Shown here one piece after another: positions 52,733 through 60,526 of a stretch of 64,000 nucleotides of DNA. Numbering within the stretch: position 1 is the stretch's first letter; the number at the start of each line of letters is the position of its first letter. The DNA is from DASWOJ01 sp964242415 (GTDB lineage: Bacteria; Pseudomonadota; Alphaproteobacteria; Acetobacterales; Acetobacteraceae). Position numbers and translations under genes: made by a program. The stretch is taken from contig CAXTAT010000002.1 of NCBI GenBank assembly GCA_964242415.1, positions 124,001-188,000 of the forward strand, given 5' to 3'. The notes beneath the pieces are model-generated. The model did no database searches. It had not been told where the DNA came from and worked only from the letters and a program-made list of their open reading frames with translations.

Positions 52733-53724
52733 CAGCGGTCCGGCAGCAGGATCACCCGGTCCCGCGTGGACCCGAGGACAGCCTCGTAGGCCGTCCGCGC
52801 GTCTTCCAGCCTGTAGCAGGACGCGGCGACAATCGGATACGGCCGCAGCGAGCCGTCGGCGAAGCCCGGCGCCAGCTCCTGCAGCACCGCCCCGGACTGC
52901 ACAGATGACAATGACAGCGTGTCCACGCCGACATAGGTGTGCTGCCCGCGGTAGAACTCGAAGATGTTGAACTCCACGATCCGGTTGACCGCCGAGATCA
53001 GGATTTGCCGTCCGCGGAGGGCGAGCGACTTGTGCGCTGCCTGGAAATACGGGTCGCCGACCGTGTTGAACACGATGTCCGCCCCGTGCCCGTCCGTCAG
53101 CGCCCGGACCTGCCCGGCGATGTCGCCGGTGGAGCCGTCCAGGACCTCCACCGGGGCGCTCGCGTGGCCGGCGTAAGCCTCAGGCCGGCGAACGGCGCCG
53201 ATGACGCGGGCGCCGGCCCGGGTGGCGATCTGCGCCGCCGCCTGCCCGACCTTGCCGTTCAATCCCATGACCAGCACGACATCGCCCGGCTTCGGCAGGC
53301 CGGCGCGGCGCAGGCCCGTCATCGCGGTCACGAACGGGACACCGACGCCGGCCGCCTCCGCGAACGTCATGCCCGGCGGGATCGGGGCCAGCGCCGCCTG
53401 CTCCACCACCAGGTGGGTCGCGTGGGTACCGTCCCGGCGGATGCCGAGGTCGCCGGAGGAGCCGAACACCCGCCGTCCCACCGCCTCCGCCGGGCCATCC
53501 AGCACGGTTCCGGCGAAGTCGCGCCCGGGCGTGCGGGGGAACACGGCGTAGGGCATCATGCCGAGCGTCGCCTTCACGTCCGACGGGTTCACCCCGGCCG
53601 CGTGGACCTCCACCAGCACCTCGCCCGGCTGCAGCGGCGGCAGCGTCATCGGCGCCAGCTCCAGCGTCAGGCTCGCAAGGTCGGCGGCCTTGGCGGCGAC
53701 GCGCAGCGCGGTGGTGCCAGTCAT
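52732..53724 (-). CDS. Zinc-free MDR oxidoreductase (quinone oxidoreductase-like)
   Basis: A 330-residue medium-chain reductase. It has the GroES-like part (VEVHAAGVNPSDVKATLGMM...FPRTPGRDFAGTV) and the Rossmann region VVLVMGLNGKVGQAAAQIATRAGARVIG. The zinc ligands of alcohol dehydrogenases are absent, as in zeta-crystallin/QOR enzymes that use NADPH. It may reduce a quinone or enone made by ring cleavage or hydroxylation in this operon. ATG 53724 is preferred over TTG 53730. It starts 3 bp after the SDR stop and overlaps dctA by one base, so all are cotranscribed. Confidence 0.88.
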   Translation of the reverse strand: MTGTTALRVAAKAADLASLTLELAPMTLPPLQPGEVLVEVHAAGVNPSDVKATLGMMPYAVFPRTPGRDFAGTVLDGPAEAVGRRVFGSSGDLGIRRDGTHATHLVVEQAALAPIPPGMTFAEAAGVGVPFVTAMTGLRRAGLPKPGDVVLVMGLNGKVGQAAAQIATRAGARVIGAVRRPEAYAGHASAPVEVLDGSTGDIAGQVRALTDGHGADIVFNTVGDPYFQAAHKSLALRGRQILISAVNRIVEFNIFEFYRGQHTYVGVDTLSLSSVQSGAVLQELAPGFADGSLRPYPIVAASCYRLEDARTAYEAVLGSTRDRVILLPDR

Positions 53725-53726
53725 GG

Positions 53727-54470
53727 TCAAAGCGACCGTCCCCCATCAACGATGATCGTCTGGCCCGTCGAGAACGTGAGGTGGGTGGCGCAGGCCAGCA
53801 CCGCCTGCGCCACGTCCTCGGCCGTGGCAACGCGCCGCAGCGGCGTGGTGGCCGCGGTCTGCTGGTTGAACGCCTCGCCGCGGCCCGGCACGAAGCCGGT
53901 CGCGACCACGCCAGGCGACACGGCCAGCACCCGCACCGCCGGGGCCAGCGCGCGGGCGAGCGACTTCGTCATCACGTCAATCCCCGCCTTCACCGCGCAG
54001 TAGGCGATGGAGGAGCCGTTGCCGTTCAGCGCCGCAATGGACGAGATGGACACGATCAACCCATCCCCGCCTGCCTGCAGCAGGGGCGCGAAGGCGCGCA
54101 CGACGGCGAACTGCCCGCGCCAGTTGACGGCGAACATGCGGTCGATCAGGGCGTCGTCCAGCGCATCCAGGTCGGCGTGCGGCACCGGCTTGGTGAAGCC
54201 CGCGGCGTTCACCAGCACGTCCAGCCGATCCTGCCGGGCGGCCACCGCGTCCCGCAGCGCCCCGACGCTGGCACTGTCGTCGATCTGCAGCGGCAGGGCC
54301 GCGTGTCCGCTGCCGGGCAGCGTTGCCAGCACCGCTGCGCCTTCGGCCTCCTTGCCGGGGCGATGGGTGAGCGTGACCACGGCGCCGGCCTCGGCGAACA
54401 GCCGCGCGCTGGCAGCGCCGATGCCGCCGGACCCGCCGGTGACGAGGACGGTCTTGCCGCCTAGGTTCAT
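53727..54470 (-). CDS. SDR family oxidoreductase in the dioxygenase operon
   Basis: A 247-residue classical SDR: TGGSGGIG at 11-18, NAAG at 88-91, Ser143/Ser144 and Tyr157-x3-Lys161, with the C-terminal STGQTIIVDGGRSL. HRPGK after beta-2 suggests NADP(H). It sits 5 bp after the dioxygenase gene, so it likely acts in the same aromatic pathway, for example on a dihydrodiol, a ring-cleavage product or a side chain. It is not a maleylacetate reductase, which is the enzyme expected after hydroxyquinol cleavage and which belongs to another family. Start ATG 54470. Confidence 0.88.
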   Translation of the reverse strand: MNLGGKTVLVTGGSGGIGAASARLFAEAGAVVTLTHRPGKEAEGAAVLATLPGSGHAALPLQIDDSASVGALRDAVAARQDRLDVLVNAAGFTKPVPHADLDALDDALIDRMFAVNWRGQFAVVRAFAPLLQAGGDGLIVSISSIAALNGNGSSIAYCAVKAGIDVMTKSLARALAPAVRVLAVSPGVVATGFVPGRGEAFNQQTAATTPLRRVATAEDVAQAVLACATHLTFSTGQTIIVDGGRSL

Positions 54471-54475
54471 CGCTG

Positions 54476-55369
54476 TCACTTGATCGGCGGCTTCGGCAGC
54501 TCGGACACGCCGGGCTCCATGACGAACTGGTAGTCGAACGTGTACCACGGACCCGTCACGTCCGGCGCGGGCGGCGTGCCGGACTCGTGGCGCACGTAGT
54601 CGCCGATCAGCGGCTGGGTGACGCCGAACACCACGTCGCTGTCCAGGTTGGGGTCATCGGCGACGAATACCTGGGTGATTAGCGTCTTGTATCCCTCCAC
54701 GTGGGCCAGGATGTGCAGGTGCGCCGGACGGTAAGGGTGCCGGTTCTGCGCGCGCAGCAGATCCCCCACCGGGCCATCCGTGGGCACCGGATATCCGGCG
54801 GGCTTGGTCGAACGGAAGGAAAAGCGCCCATCCGCGTCGGTGTGGAAAACGCCGCGCAGGTTCATCGGCGCCTGCTCCGGGTCCTGGTTCTCGTAGAAGC
54901 CCCGGGGCGAGGAATGCCAGACATGGACCTCCACCCCCGGCAGCGGCTGATGCTGCGGGTTCACGATGCGGCAGGTGGCGAACAGCGGCGGCCCCTCCGT
55001 CTCGGAGCGGACGATGGATTCGCCGTTCTGCATCTCGGGCGCACCCAGCCGCCAGAACGGACCCAGCAGCGCGGAGGTGCTCTCGGTGCCGCCGTTATTG
55101 CCGTTGTTCATCAGGCACATCAGCGTGGACACCCCGATAGCGTCGGAGAACAGGATGCCCTCGTTGTGCAGGTCGTGCGTAGCCTGGCCGATGCGGTTGA
55201 GAAACGATACCCCGGCGTCCCACTCCTTCTCCGTCAGCCGGACCTCGCGGACGAAGCCGTGCATGTGGCGGACGAACGCGGCGGTGATCTCGCGCAGCCG
55301 CGGGTCGTCGCCCTGGGCCATCGCCGCCAGCACCGCTGTGGTGACCGAATCCAGGCTGTCGATGATCAT
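54476..55369 (-). CDS. Intradiol ring-cleavage dioxygenase (hydroxyquinol/catechol 1,2-dioxygenase)
   Basis: A 297-residue non-heme Fe(III) enzyme. The N-terminal helical linker domain is followed by the catalytic core with Tyr159 (RGFYENQ), Tyr193, His217 and His219 (YRPAHLHILA), which fit the four iron ligands of catechol 1,2-dioxygenase, including the 24-residue Tyr-His spacing. The GTESTSALLGPFWR segment is typical of hydroxyquinol 1,2-dioxygenases. These enzymes open the ring to maleylacetate or muconate. GGGAGG five bases before ATG 55369 fixes the start over GTG 55381. First gene of the leftward operon with the SDR, MDR and dctA. Confidence 0.92.
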   Translation of the reverse strand: MIIDSLDSVTTAVLAAMAQGDDPRLREITAAFVRHMHGFVREVRLTEKEWDAGVSFLNRIGQATHDLHNEGILFSDAIGVSTLMCLMNNGNNGGTESTSALLGPFWRLGAPEMQNGESIVRSETEGPPLFATCRIVNPQHQPLPGVEVHVWHSSPRGFYENQDPEQAPMNLRGVFHTDADGRFSFRSTKPAGYPVPTDGPVGDLLRAQNRHPYRPAHLHILAHVEGYKTLITQVFVADDPNLDSDVVFGVTQPLIGDYVRHESGTPPAPDVTGPWYTFDYQFVMEPGVSELPKPPIK

Positions 55370-55509
55370 CTTGCCTCCCACGCGGCATCGGCGCTCACCG
55401 GGCGCCGTGCATCGCCGGTAAAGGCCGCCCGGGGTTGCCAGTTGTCAACACCCGGCCCGGCCGGGGTAACCTGCGGCCAGGATGCCAACAGAGAGAGGCC
55501 AAGGCCGCC

Positions 55510-55857
55510 ATGAACGTCACCCGGTTCGCCACTGCGCCTACCTATCCCGCGCCCGCCGACCACCACGGCATGGGGTGCCTGCGGCTGCAGGGGCTGAACG
55601 CCGGGCCGTCGCAGGCTCTGTGGGTCGGCCTGTCGCAAATTGAGCCGGGCGGCTCCATCGAGCGCGGCGCATCGCCGCTGGAGAAGCACTACGTCGTGCT
55701 GGCGGGCGAGGTGACCGTCCTGACCGATGACGGGGAGGCGGTGCTGGGCCAGTGGGATTCGGTCTGCCTGGCGCCCGGCGAGGCCAGGGCGTTGCAGAAC
55801 CGCTCCGGCGCGCCTGCCAGCGTGTTGCTGGCCATGCCGCTGCCGCCGAAGCCCTGA
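55510..55857 (+). CDS. Small cupin-domain protein
   Basis: A 115-residue single cupin. The conserved strand LSQIEPGGSIERGASPLEKHYVVLAGEVTVL carries motif 1 with one clear His, and GQWDSVCLAPGEARALQNRSG carries motif 2. The metal ligands are incomplete (ExxH-type only), so catalysis is uncertain. Small cupins of this kind beside aromatic genes may bind a ligand or isomerise a product. It diverges from the dioxygenase operon by 140 bp and is followed 78 bp later by the amidohydrolase, with which it is probably cotranscribed. Confidence 0.82.
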   Translation: MNVTRFATAPTYPAPADHHGMGCLRLQGLNAGPSQALWVGLSQIEPGGSIERGASPLEKHYVVLAGEVTVLTDDGEAVLGQWDSVCLAPGEARALQNRSGAPASVLLAMPLPPKP

Positions 55858-55935
55858 CGGAGCGGTTGCCAGCCATGTCGTCCTGGACGCCGCGCCGGCA
55901 ATCAAGCAACACTTCGCCCCAAAAGCGGGGAGGAT

Positions 55936-56970
55936 ATGATGCTGATCGGGCAAGCGTGCGGCTGCATGCCGCGGCGTAGTTTTCTGGGCGCTGCCGCCGG
56001 GCTGGGCGTGGCCGCCCTGGCCGGCGGCGCCCGCGCCCAAGCGGCGCGGCCGTTCCGGATCGACGTTCACCACCACCTGTATCCGCCGGAGTATCTGGCC
56101 GGGCTGGGCAGGCACATGAAGGTGCCACCGATCATGACCGCCTGGACGCCGCAGCGGTCGCTGGATGGGATGGACCGCGCCGGCATCCAGACGGCGATGC
56201 TGTCCATCACGGCGCCGGGCGTCTGGTTCGGCGACGCGGCGGAGGCGCGGCAGCTCGCCCGGGCTAGCAACGAGTACGGCGCCGGACTGAAGCGCGACCA
56301 TGCCGGGCGCTTCGGCCTGTATGCCGCCCTGCCCGCGCAGGACCTGGACGGCAGCCTGGCCGAGATCGCCTACGCCATGGACACGCTGCACGCCGACGGG
56401 ATCGGCATGTTCACCAACTACGGCGACAAGTGGCTGGGGGACCCGGCCTTCGCGCCGATCTACGAGGAGCTGAACCGGCGCAAGGCCGTGCTGTACACCC
56501 ATCCGACCGACGCGCCGTGCTGCGTCGGCCTGGTGCCCGGCGTGGCCGAGCAGTTGGTGGAGTGGGGCACCGACACCACGCGGTCCATCGCGACCATGGT
56601 GTTCAACGACTTCGCCGGGCGCTACCCCGACATCAAGGTGATCTTCAGCCACGCCGGCGGCACCATGCCCTTCCTGATCGAACGGTTCGAGTTCCAGGCG
56701 ACCTTGGGCGCCTATCCGAAGACGTTGCCCGGCGGCGTCCACCCGGCGCTCCGCCACTTCCTGTATGACACCGCGCAAGCCGCCAATCCCGCGGCGATGG
56801 ATGCGCTGATGAAGCTTGTGCCCGTGTCGCAGATCCTGTTCGGCACCGACTACCCGTATCGCACCTGCGAGGACCAGATGCGGAACCTGGCCTCGCTGGC
56901 GCTGCCGGCGGAAGACATGGCGGCCATCGAGGCGGGCAACGCCCGGCGGCTGATGCCGCAGTGGGCATGA
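55936..56970 (+). CDS. Tat-exported amidohydrolase-2 family protein (ACMSD-like)
   Basis: A 344-residue TIM-barrel metal enzyme. The N-terminus has a twin-arginine signal (PRRSFLGAAAGLGVAALAGG). Metal-site motifs are DVHHHLYPPEY (HxH), the His in LYTHPTDAP, FSHAGGTMPFLIERFE and FGTDYPYRT with the conserved Asp. The family includes 2-amino-3-carboxymuconate semialdehyde, 6-methylsalicylate and gamma-resorcylate decarboxylases. Loss of CO2 from a hydroxybenzoate would feed the intradiol dioxygenase on the other strand. Export is unusual for such a decarboxylase. GGGGAGG lies before ATG 55936/55939. The stop overlaps the next start. Confidence 0.87.
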   Translation: MMLIGQACGCMPRRSFLGAAAGLGVAALAGGARAQAARPFRIDVHHHLYPPEYLAGLGRHMKVPPIMTAWTPQRSLDGMDRAGIQTAMLSITAPGVWFGDAAEARQLARASNEYGAGLKRDHAGRFGLYAALPAQDLDGSLAEIAYAMDTLHADGIGMFTNYGDKWLGDPAFAPIYEELNRRKAVLYTHPTDAPCCVGLVPGVAEQLVEWGTDTTRSIATMVFNDFAGRYPDIKVIFSHAGGTMPFLIERFEFQATLGAYPKTLPGGVHPALRHFLYDTAQAANPAAMDALMKLVPVSQILFGTDYPYRTCEDQMRNLASLALPAEDMAAIEAGNARRLMPQWA

Positions 56971-58214
56971 CGGGGCGCCAGGCGGTGCGGGGCGGTGCTG
57001 TTCGAGGTTGGATCGCGGTTGCGCTGGTCCTGAGGTTCTGCATCGCCCCGGCGCAGGCCCAGGCGCCCGAACGCACCATTGGGGAAATCGCCACCGAAGC
57101 CCAGGGCCGGGCCGACCGGGGCAACTACCCGCTGATCGGCCTCGACCCGGCCGACGTGCGGGAGGCGCTTGCCGCGATCCATACCCGCGACCCCGACGAG
57201 TGGGCGGCCGGCTGGAGCGCGGTGGCCGACCGCTACATGGCCGACGCCGCGGCCAACCCGGCCCGCGCCGACGCCGACCGGTTGCGGGCCTGGCGGCTGT
57301 ACTACTTCGCGGCGTGGCCGGTCGCGTCCTCGCCGGGCAAGCGGGCCGCCTATGCGAAGTCGCTCGACGCCTACGCGCAGCACGCCACGGCGCTCGACCC
57401 GAAGCTGGAGGTGGTCCGCATCCCGTTCGAGGGGCACGAGATCATCGGCTACCTGCGCCTGCCGCTGGGGCGGGACCGCCCTGCCCCGCTGGTGCTGGCG
57501 ATCAGCGGCCTCGACAGCCGCAAGGAGACGGTGGCCGAAACCTACAACGCCCTGCTGCCGCACGGCGTCGGCTATTTTGCGGTGGACAGCCCCGGCACCG
57601 GCCAGGCGCCGATCAAGGCCAGCCCGACGGCGGACCGGATGTTCTCGGCCGTGCTGGACTATCTGCAAACCCGGGCGGAGATCGACCACGCGCGCATCCT
57701 GGCGCACGGCGTCAGCTTCGGCGGCTATTGGGCGACGAAGCTGGCGATCACCGAGCACGCGATCACCAAGCACGGGCGTCTGCTGGGCGTCGTCGCCCAG
57801 TCCCCGCCGGTGGACGGCGCGCTGCAGGCATCGTTCCTGCGCGCCAACCTGCTCGGCAACCGCGAGTACTTGTTCGACGTCGTGCCCGCCTTCCTCAACG
57901 TGGTCGAGGGTGCGGACACGGTGGACAAGCTCGCCGCCGAGTTCCCGAAGCTGTCGCTGGTGGCGCAGGGACTGATCGGCAAGCCGACGGGGCCGATGCT
58001 GATCGTCGGCGGCGCCAAGGACACGCAGGTGCCGATCAGCGACCTCGACCTGCTGCTGCACACGGGCGACGTGCCGAAGGACGCCTGGATCAACCCGCAG
58101 GGCGGCCACCTCGGGCGCGAGCCGCGGGGCTGGACGGACCCGGTGATCTTCCGCCAGGTTATTCTACCTTGGGAACTGCGGTTGCTGGCAGGCACGGAGC
58201 CTGCGCCGGGGTGA
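56967..58214 (+). CDS. Secreted alpha/beta hydrolase, FrsA/DUF1100-like
   Basis: A 415-residue hydrolase with an N-terminal signal (WIAVALVLRFCIAPAQAQA). An alpha-helical cap of about 110 residues is followed by the core: LVLAISGLDSRKE, the nucleophile elbow LAHGVSFGGYWATKLA, an Asp in IVGGAKDTQVPISDLDLL and His in NPQGGHLGRE. This resembles FrsA and 2,6-dihydroxypseudooxynicotine hydrolase-like enzymes, which include C-C bond hydrolases for aromatic compounds. ATG 56967 overlaps the amidohydrolase stop (ATGA), so the two are coupled. It may cleave an ester or acyl-aromatic in the periplasm. Confidence 0.85.
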   Translation: MTGRQAVRGGAVRGWIAVALVLRFCIAPAQAQAPERTIGEIATEAQGRADRGNYPLIGLDPADVREALAAIHTRDPDEWAAGWSAVADRYMADAAANPARADADRLRAWRLYYFAAWPVASSPGKRAAYAKSLDAYAQHATALDPKLEVVRIPFEGHEIIGYLRLPLGRDRPAPLVLAISGLDSRKETVAETYNALLPHGVGYFAVDSPGTGQAPIKASPTADRMFSAVLDYLQTRAEIDHARILAHGVSFGGYWATKLAITEHAITKHGRLLGVVAQSPPVDGALQASFLRANLLGNREYLFDVVPAFLNVVEGADTVDKLAAEFPKLSLVAQGLIGKPTGPMLIVGGAKDTQVPISDLDLLLHTGDVPKDAWINPQGGHLGREPRGWTDPVIFRQVILPWELRLLAGTEPAPG

Positions 58215-58707
58215 CATGGCAGTCATTCCGGGAACGCTGGCCAAGGTGGGCCTCGGCGTTGCAGCCCTAAACGCACGTTGAGGATCGCATCCAGCGTGGC
58301 GCTAAGCCTAGAGCTGTCGTGGCAATTGGTCCCGCTCGCGGCGACGCCGGTTAAGGCATGTCTGCACCCGCATCGTGGGCATTGATGACGAGGCGGCGTT
58401 TCATGTCTCGCCGAGGTGGTCCGCCCCCGCGACGGTGCCGTAACAGCAAGGATTGTGCCTTGGACAAGGGATGGAGCACCTTGGCCGGCTGCCGCGGGTC
58501 GTGCAACGCGCCAAGCTGCAACGGGACTGTCGGTGCAACCGACTTGGGAGTCGGACGTTGAGAGCATGGAGCGCCGCTCGAACCAGGTCAATGTTAACTG
58601 GAAACGTTTATGCCGTTAACTTCGCTGATATGGCTTGACAACGCACCGATGCTTGACATGGCGTTGATATTCGACTATCAGACCGCGCATTATTTGAGGA
58701 TTAAGAA
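58215..58707 (+). promoter_or_regulatory. Gap containing a strong promoter for the third small secreted protein
   Basis: A consensus-like promoter, TTGACA (58653-58658), 17 bp, TATCAG (58676-58681), lies 27 bp before ATG 58708. A second TTGACA occurs at 58635 without a good -10. GAGGA eight bases before the ATG completes the expression signals. No gene is recognised in the other 430 bp. Confidence 0.7.
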
Positions 58708-58998
58708 ATGAGTTATGTTTCAAGGACACTGGTTGGCGTCTTAGCCCTAGGATTTGCAGCCGGGGTGAACTTGTCGCCTGCTTTTTCTCAGACCGAAGTC
58801 GAGCCGTCAAATTCGCCTATCAACACAACCATACCGCCGGTTGGCGCAGTTCGCCCTAGCCCAGGCGATCGCAATGTCGGCCCCGACAGCACTGTTGGCG
58901 GCGGGCGGCCCGATGACTTGGGAAATGCCGACTCTGGCCTTCCACGCACGCCGGGCGCGCCTTCCACAAGTAGTGACGGATCGACTGGTGGTCATTGA
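58708..58998 (+). CDS. Small secreted protein, member 3 of a three-member family
   Basis: A 96-residue protein with a cleavable signal (SRTLVGVLALGFAAGVNLSPAFS). The mature end, DRNVGPDSTVGGGRPDDLGN then SGLPRTPGAPS and GSTGGH, aligns without gaps with the proteins at 47954 and 49359. It has no cysteine and no charged clusters, and is rich in Pro, Gly, Ser and Asp. It has the best promoter of the three (TTGACA-17-TATCAG). A perfect palindrome TTATGATCATAA (59004-59015) follows the stop. It is followed by the DUF3576 lipoprotein. Function unknown. Confidence 0.78.
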   Translation: MSYVSRTLVGVLALGFAAGVNLSPAFSQTEVEPSNSPINTTIPPVGAVRPSPGDRNVGPDSTVGGGRPDDLGNADSGLPRTPGAPSTSSDGSTGGH

Positions 58999-59139
58999 GC
59001 GCATTATGATCATAAGGTCAGACACGTAAGCCTGGAATTGAACAGATTTGCCGGGCATATGGCTTTCGCTCGTGAGATCCCTCATGGTGCCAGACGTCCG
59101 GCAATATCATGCTTCAGATTTGTAGAGTGAACAGTTAAG

Positions 59140-59691
59140 ATGGCGCATCGCGTGGGCCACGTTACATACATCTTCGCTGTCGCGGTGCTCTGCGGCGTTG
59201 GATTGACGGCGTGCTCTGGGACACGAGAGGTCTCTCAGGATGAATATACCAGCACTCCAAGCCAGAGCACGCATCCAGATACAGCTCCGGGTCTTGCTGG
59301 TGATGGGGGGATATCCCTGAGCCTTGGTGGCGGCAAGGGTTCGAGCAAAAACGAGTCGTCTGGAAACGGCATTGGGGTCAATGCCTACTTGTGGCGTGGA
59401 ACGCTCGATACCTTGTCATTCATGCCGCTTGCGTCGGCCGATCCCTTGGGTGGTGTTGTCATAACTGACTGGTGGCAGTCGAACACCGTACCAAGAGAGC
59501 GCTTTAAGGCGAACGCCTATATCATGACCAGAAGCTTGAGATCTGATGGGGTCAAGGTGACCATTTTCAGGCAAGTCGAGCAGAGAGGCCAGTGGGTTGA
59601 CACGCCGGTCAACCCCGTTGCCGTTTCTGAAGTGGAAAACAAGATATTGGCCCGGGCACGCGAGTTGCGCTCCGCTGTTGCGGAGCGCTAG
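59140..59691 (+). CDS. DUF3576 lipoprotein
   Basis: A 183-residue lipoprotein with lipobox GLTAC (Cys25). After a Ser/Thr-rich linker and a Gly/Ser stretch, the DUF3576 core reads GIGVNAYLWRGTLDTLSFMP, LASADPLGGVVITDWW, ERFKANAYIMTRSLRSDGVK, VTIFRQ. The family is widespread in alphaproteobacteria and is envelope-associated, with no established biochemistry. It normally occurs once per genome in a GC-typical context; here the gene is less GC-rich than the window. A GGCAACT/AGTTGCC stem (59705-59728) follows 14 bases after the stop. Confidence 0.88.
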   Translation: MAHRVGHVTYIFAVAVLCGVGLTACSGTREVSQDEYTSTPSQSTHPDTAPGLAGDGGISLSLGGGKGSSKNESSGNGIGVNAYLWRGTLDTLSFMPLASADPLGGVVITDWWQSNTVPRERFKANAYIMTRSLRSDGVKVTIFRQVEQRGQWVDTPVNPVAVSEVENKILARARELRSAVAER

Positions 59692-60526
59692 TTTGTCTCT
59701 TTGCGGCAACTCTCAACTGCAAGTTGCCTCAAGCAGACTCTAGGTCGCGTCTTGACCATGGCAAGCTTGGAATTGGGTTCCGTGTCCGGCGTCTAATAAG
59801 GTCTGTTTCTGCTGCTAAGGAAGTTTATTGGGCGTCGTTTCTTGAAATCGAGTGCGGGTTCTACCGAGCCGGCTTTGGTTGCTCGTTTCGAAGCCCTATA
59901 GCCGTGAAACATTTGATTAAGCAGCGTAAAGGCTATCTCGACATATTGCAGAGCGGCGGTGACCGCCGAGAAGATCACCCTATTTGTTGCAGTCACTTAG
60001 GTGCATGCGCAAGCCTGAGAAATCATCATCTGTGAAATAGGTCTCCTCCTCCTGTACCGCAGTCGTCGAGTCTGTTTCCACATGGCTCGCTTGAGTTGGA
60101 GCAGGAAGAGTCCGTTGGATGCGGGCCGAGGCAGTCAGCGGTCCCAGTCTTTGGCAACCGCAAATTATCACTGGGCCGCGCCCGGTGGGAGGCGGACGCT
60201 TTGCATGGCCCTTGGCGCCGCTCTGCGCCATCTTCCTCCGTGAAAGCGCTTCGCAGTGACGCGCGACTATATTCCAGAGGCGCTGCCCAACCCCAGTGCG
60301 ATGCTGGTCATCCGACGGTTGAGGCGCGAAGCAGACACCCAGCCTGACCATTGTATTTGTCCTGCCATCTCGGCATTCCCCTTCCCGTGGGCGCGCTGGC
60401 CCCAGCGGACATCCTTCGTCCAGCATCTGTGAGCGGAACCACTAGTCGGCCTCCGGCGCAACCGGATAGCCCTTCCATCGCTAACCAGCAGCTTCCCTCG
60501 AACGTGCCTGCAGAGGATCACAAGCC
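59692..60526. other. 835-bp stretch with no recognised gene
   Basis: Apart from the inverted repeat GGCAACT...AGTTGCC at 59705-59728, which may end the DUF3576 transcript, nothing was recognised. GC rises steadily toward the glycosidase gene. A leftward frame at 59793-59996 has no start signal or family match. Confidence 0.4.

Noticed and set aside
58515..58570. Possible tRNA-like sequence near GTGCAACCGACTTGGGAGTCGG
   Set aside because: No acceptor stem, anticodon arm and T-arm could be paired in the right order.
60210..60270. Further family B repeat half (AAAGCGCTTCGCAGTGACGCG)
   Set aside because: Only a short weak match to one arm, with no partner arm nearby.
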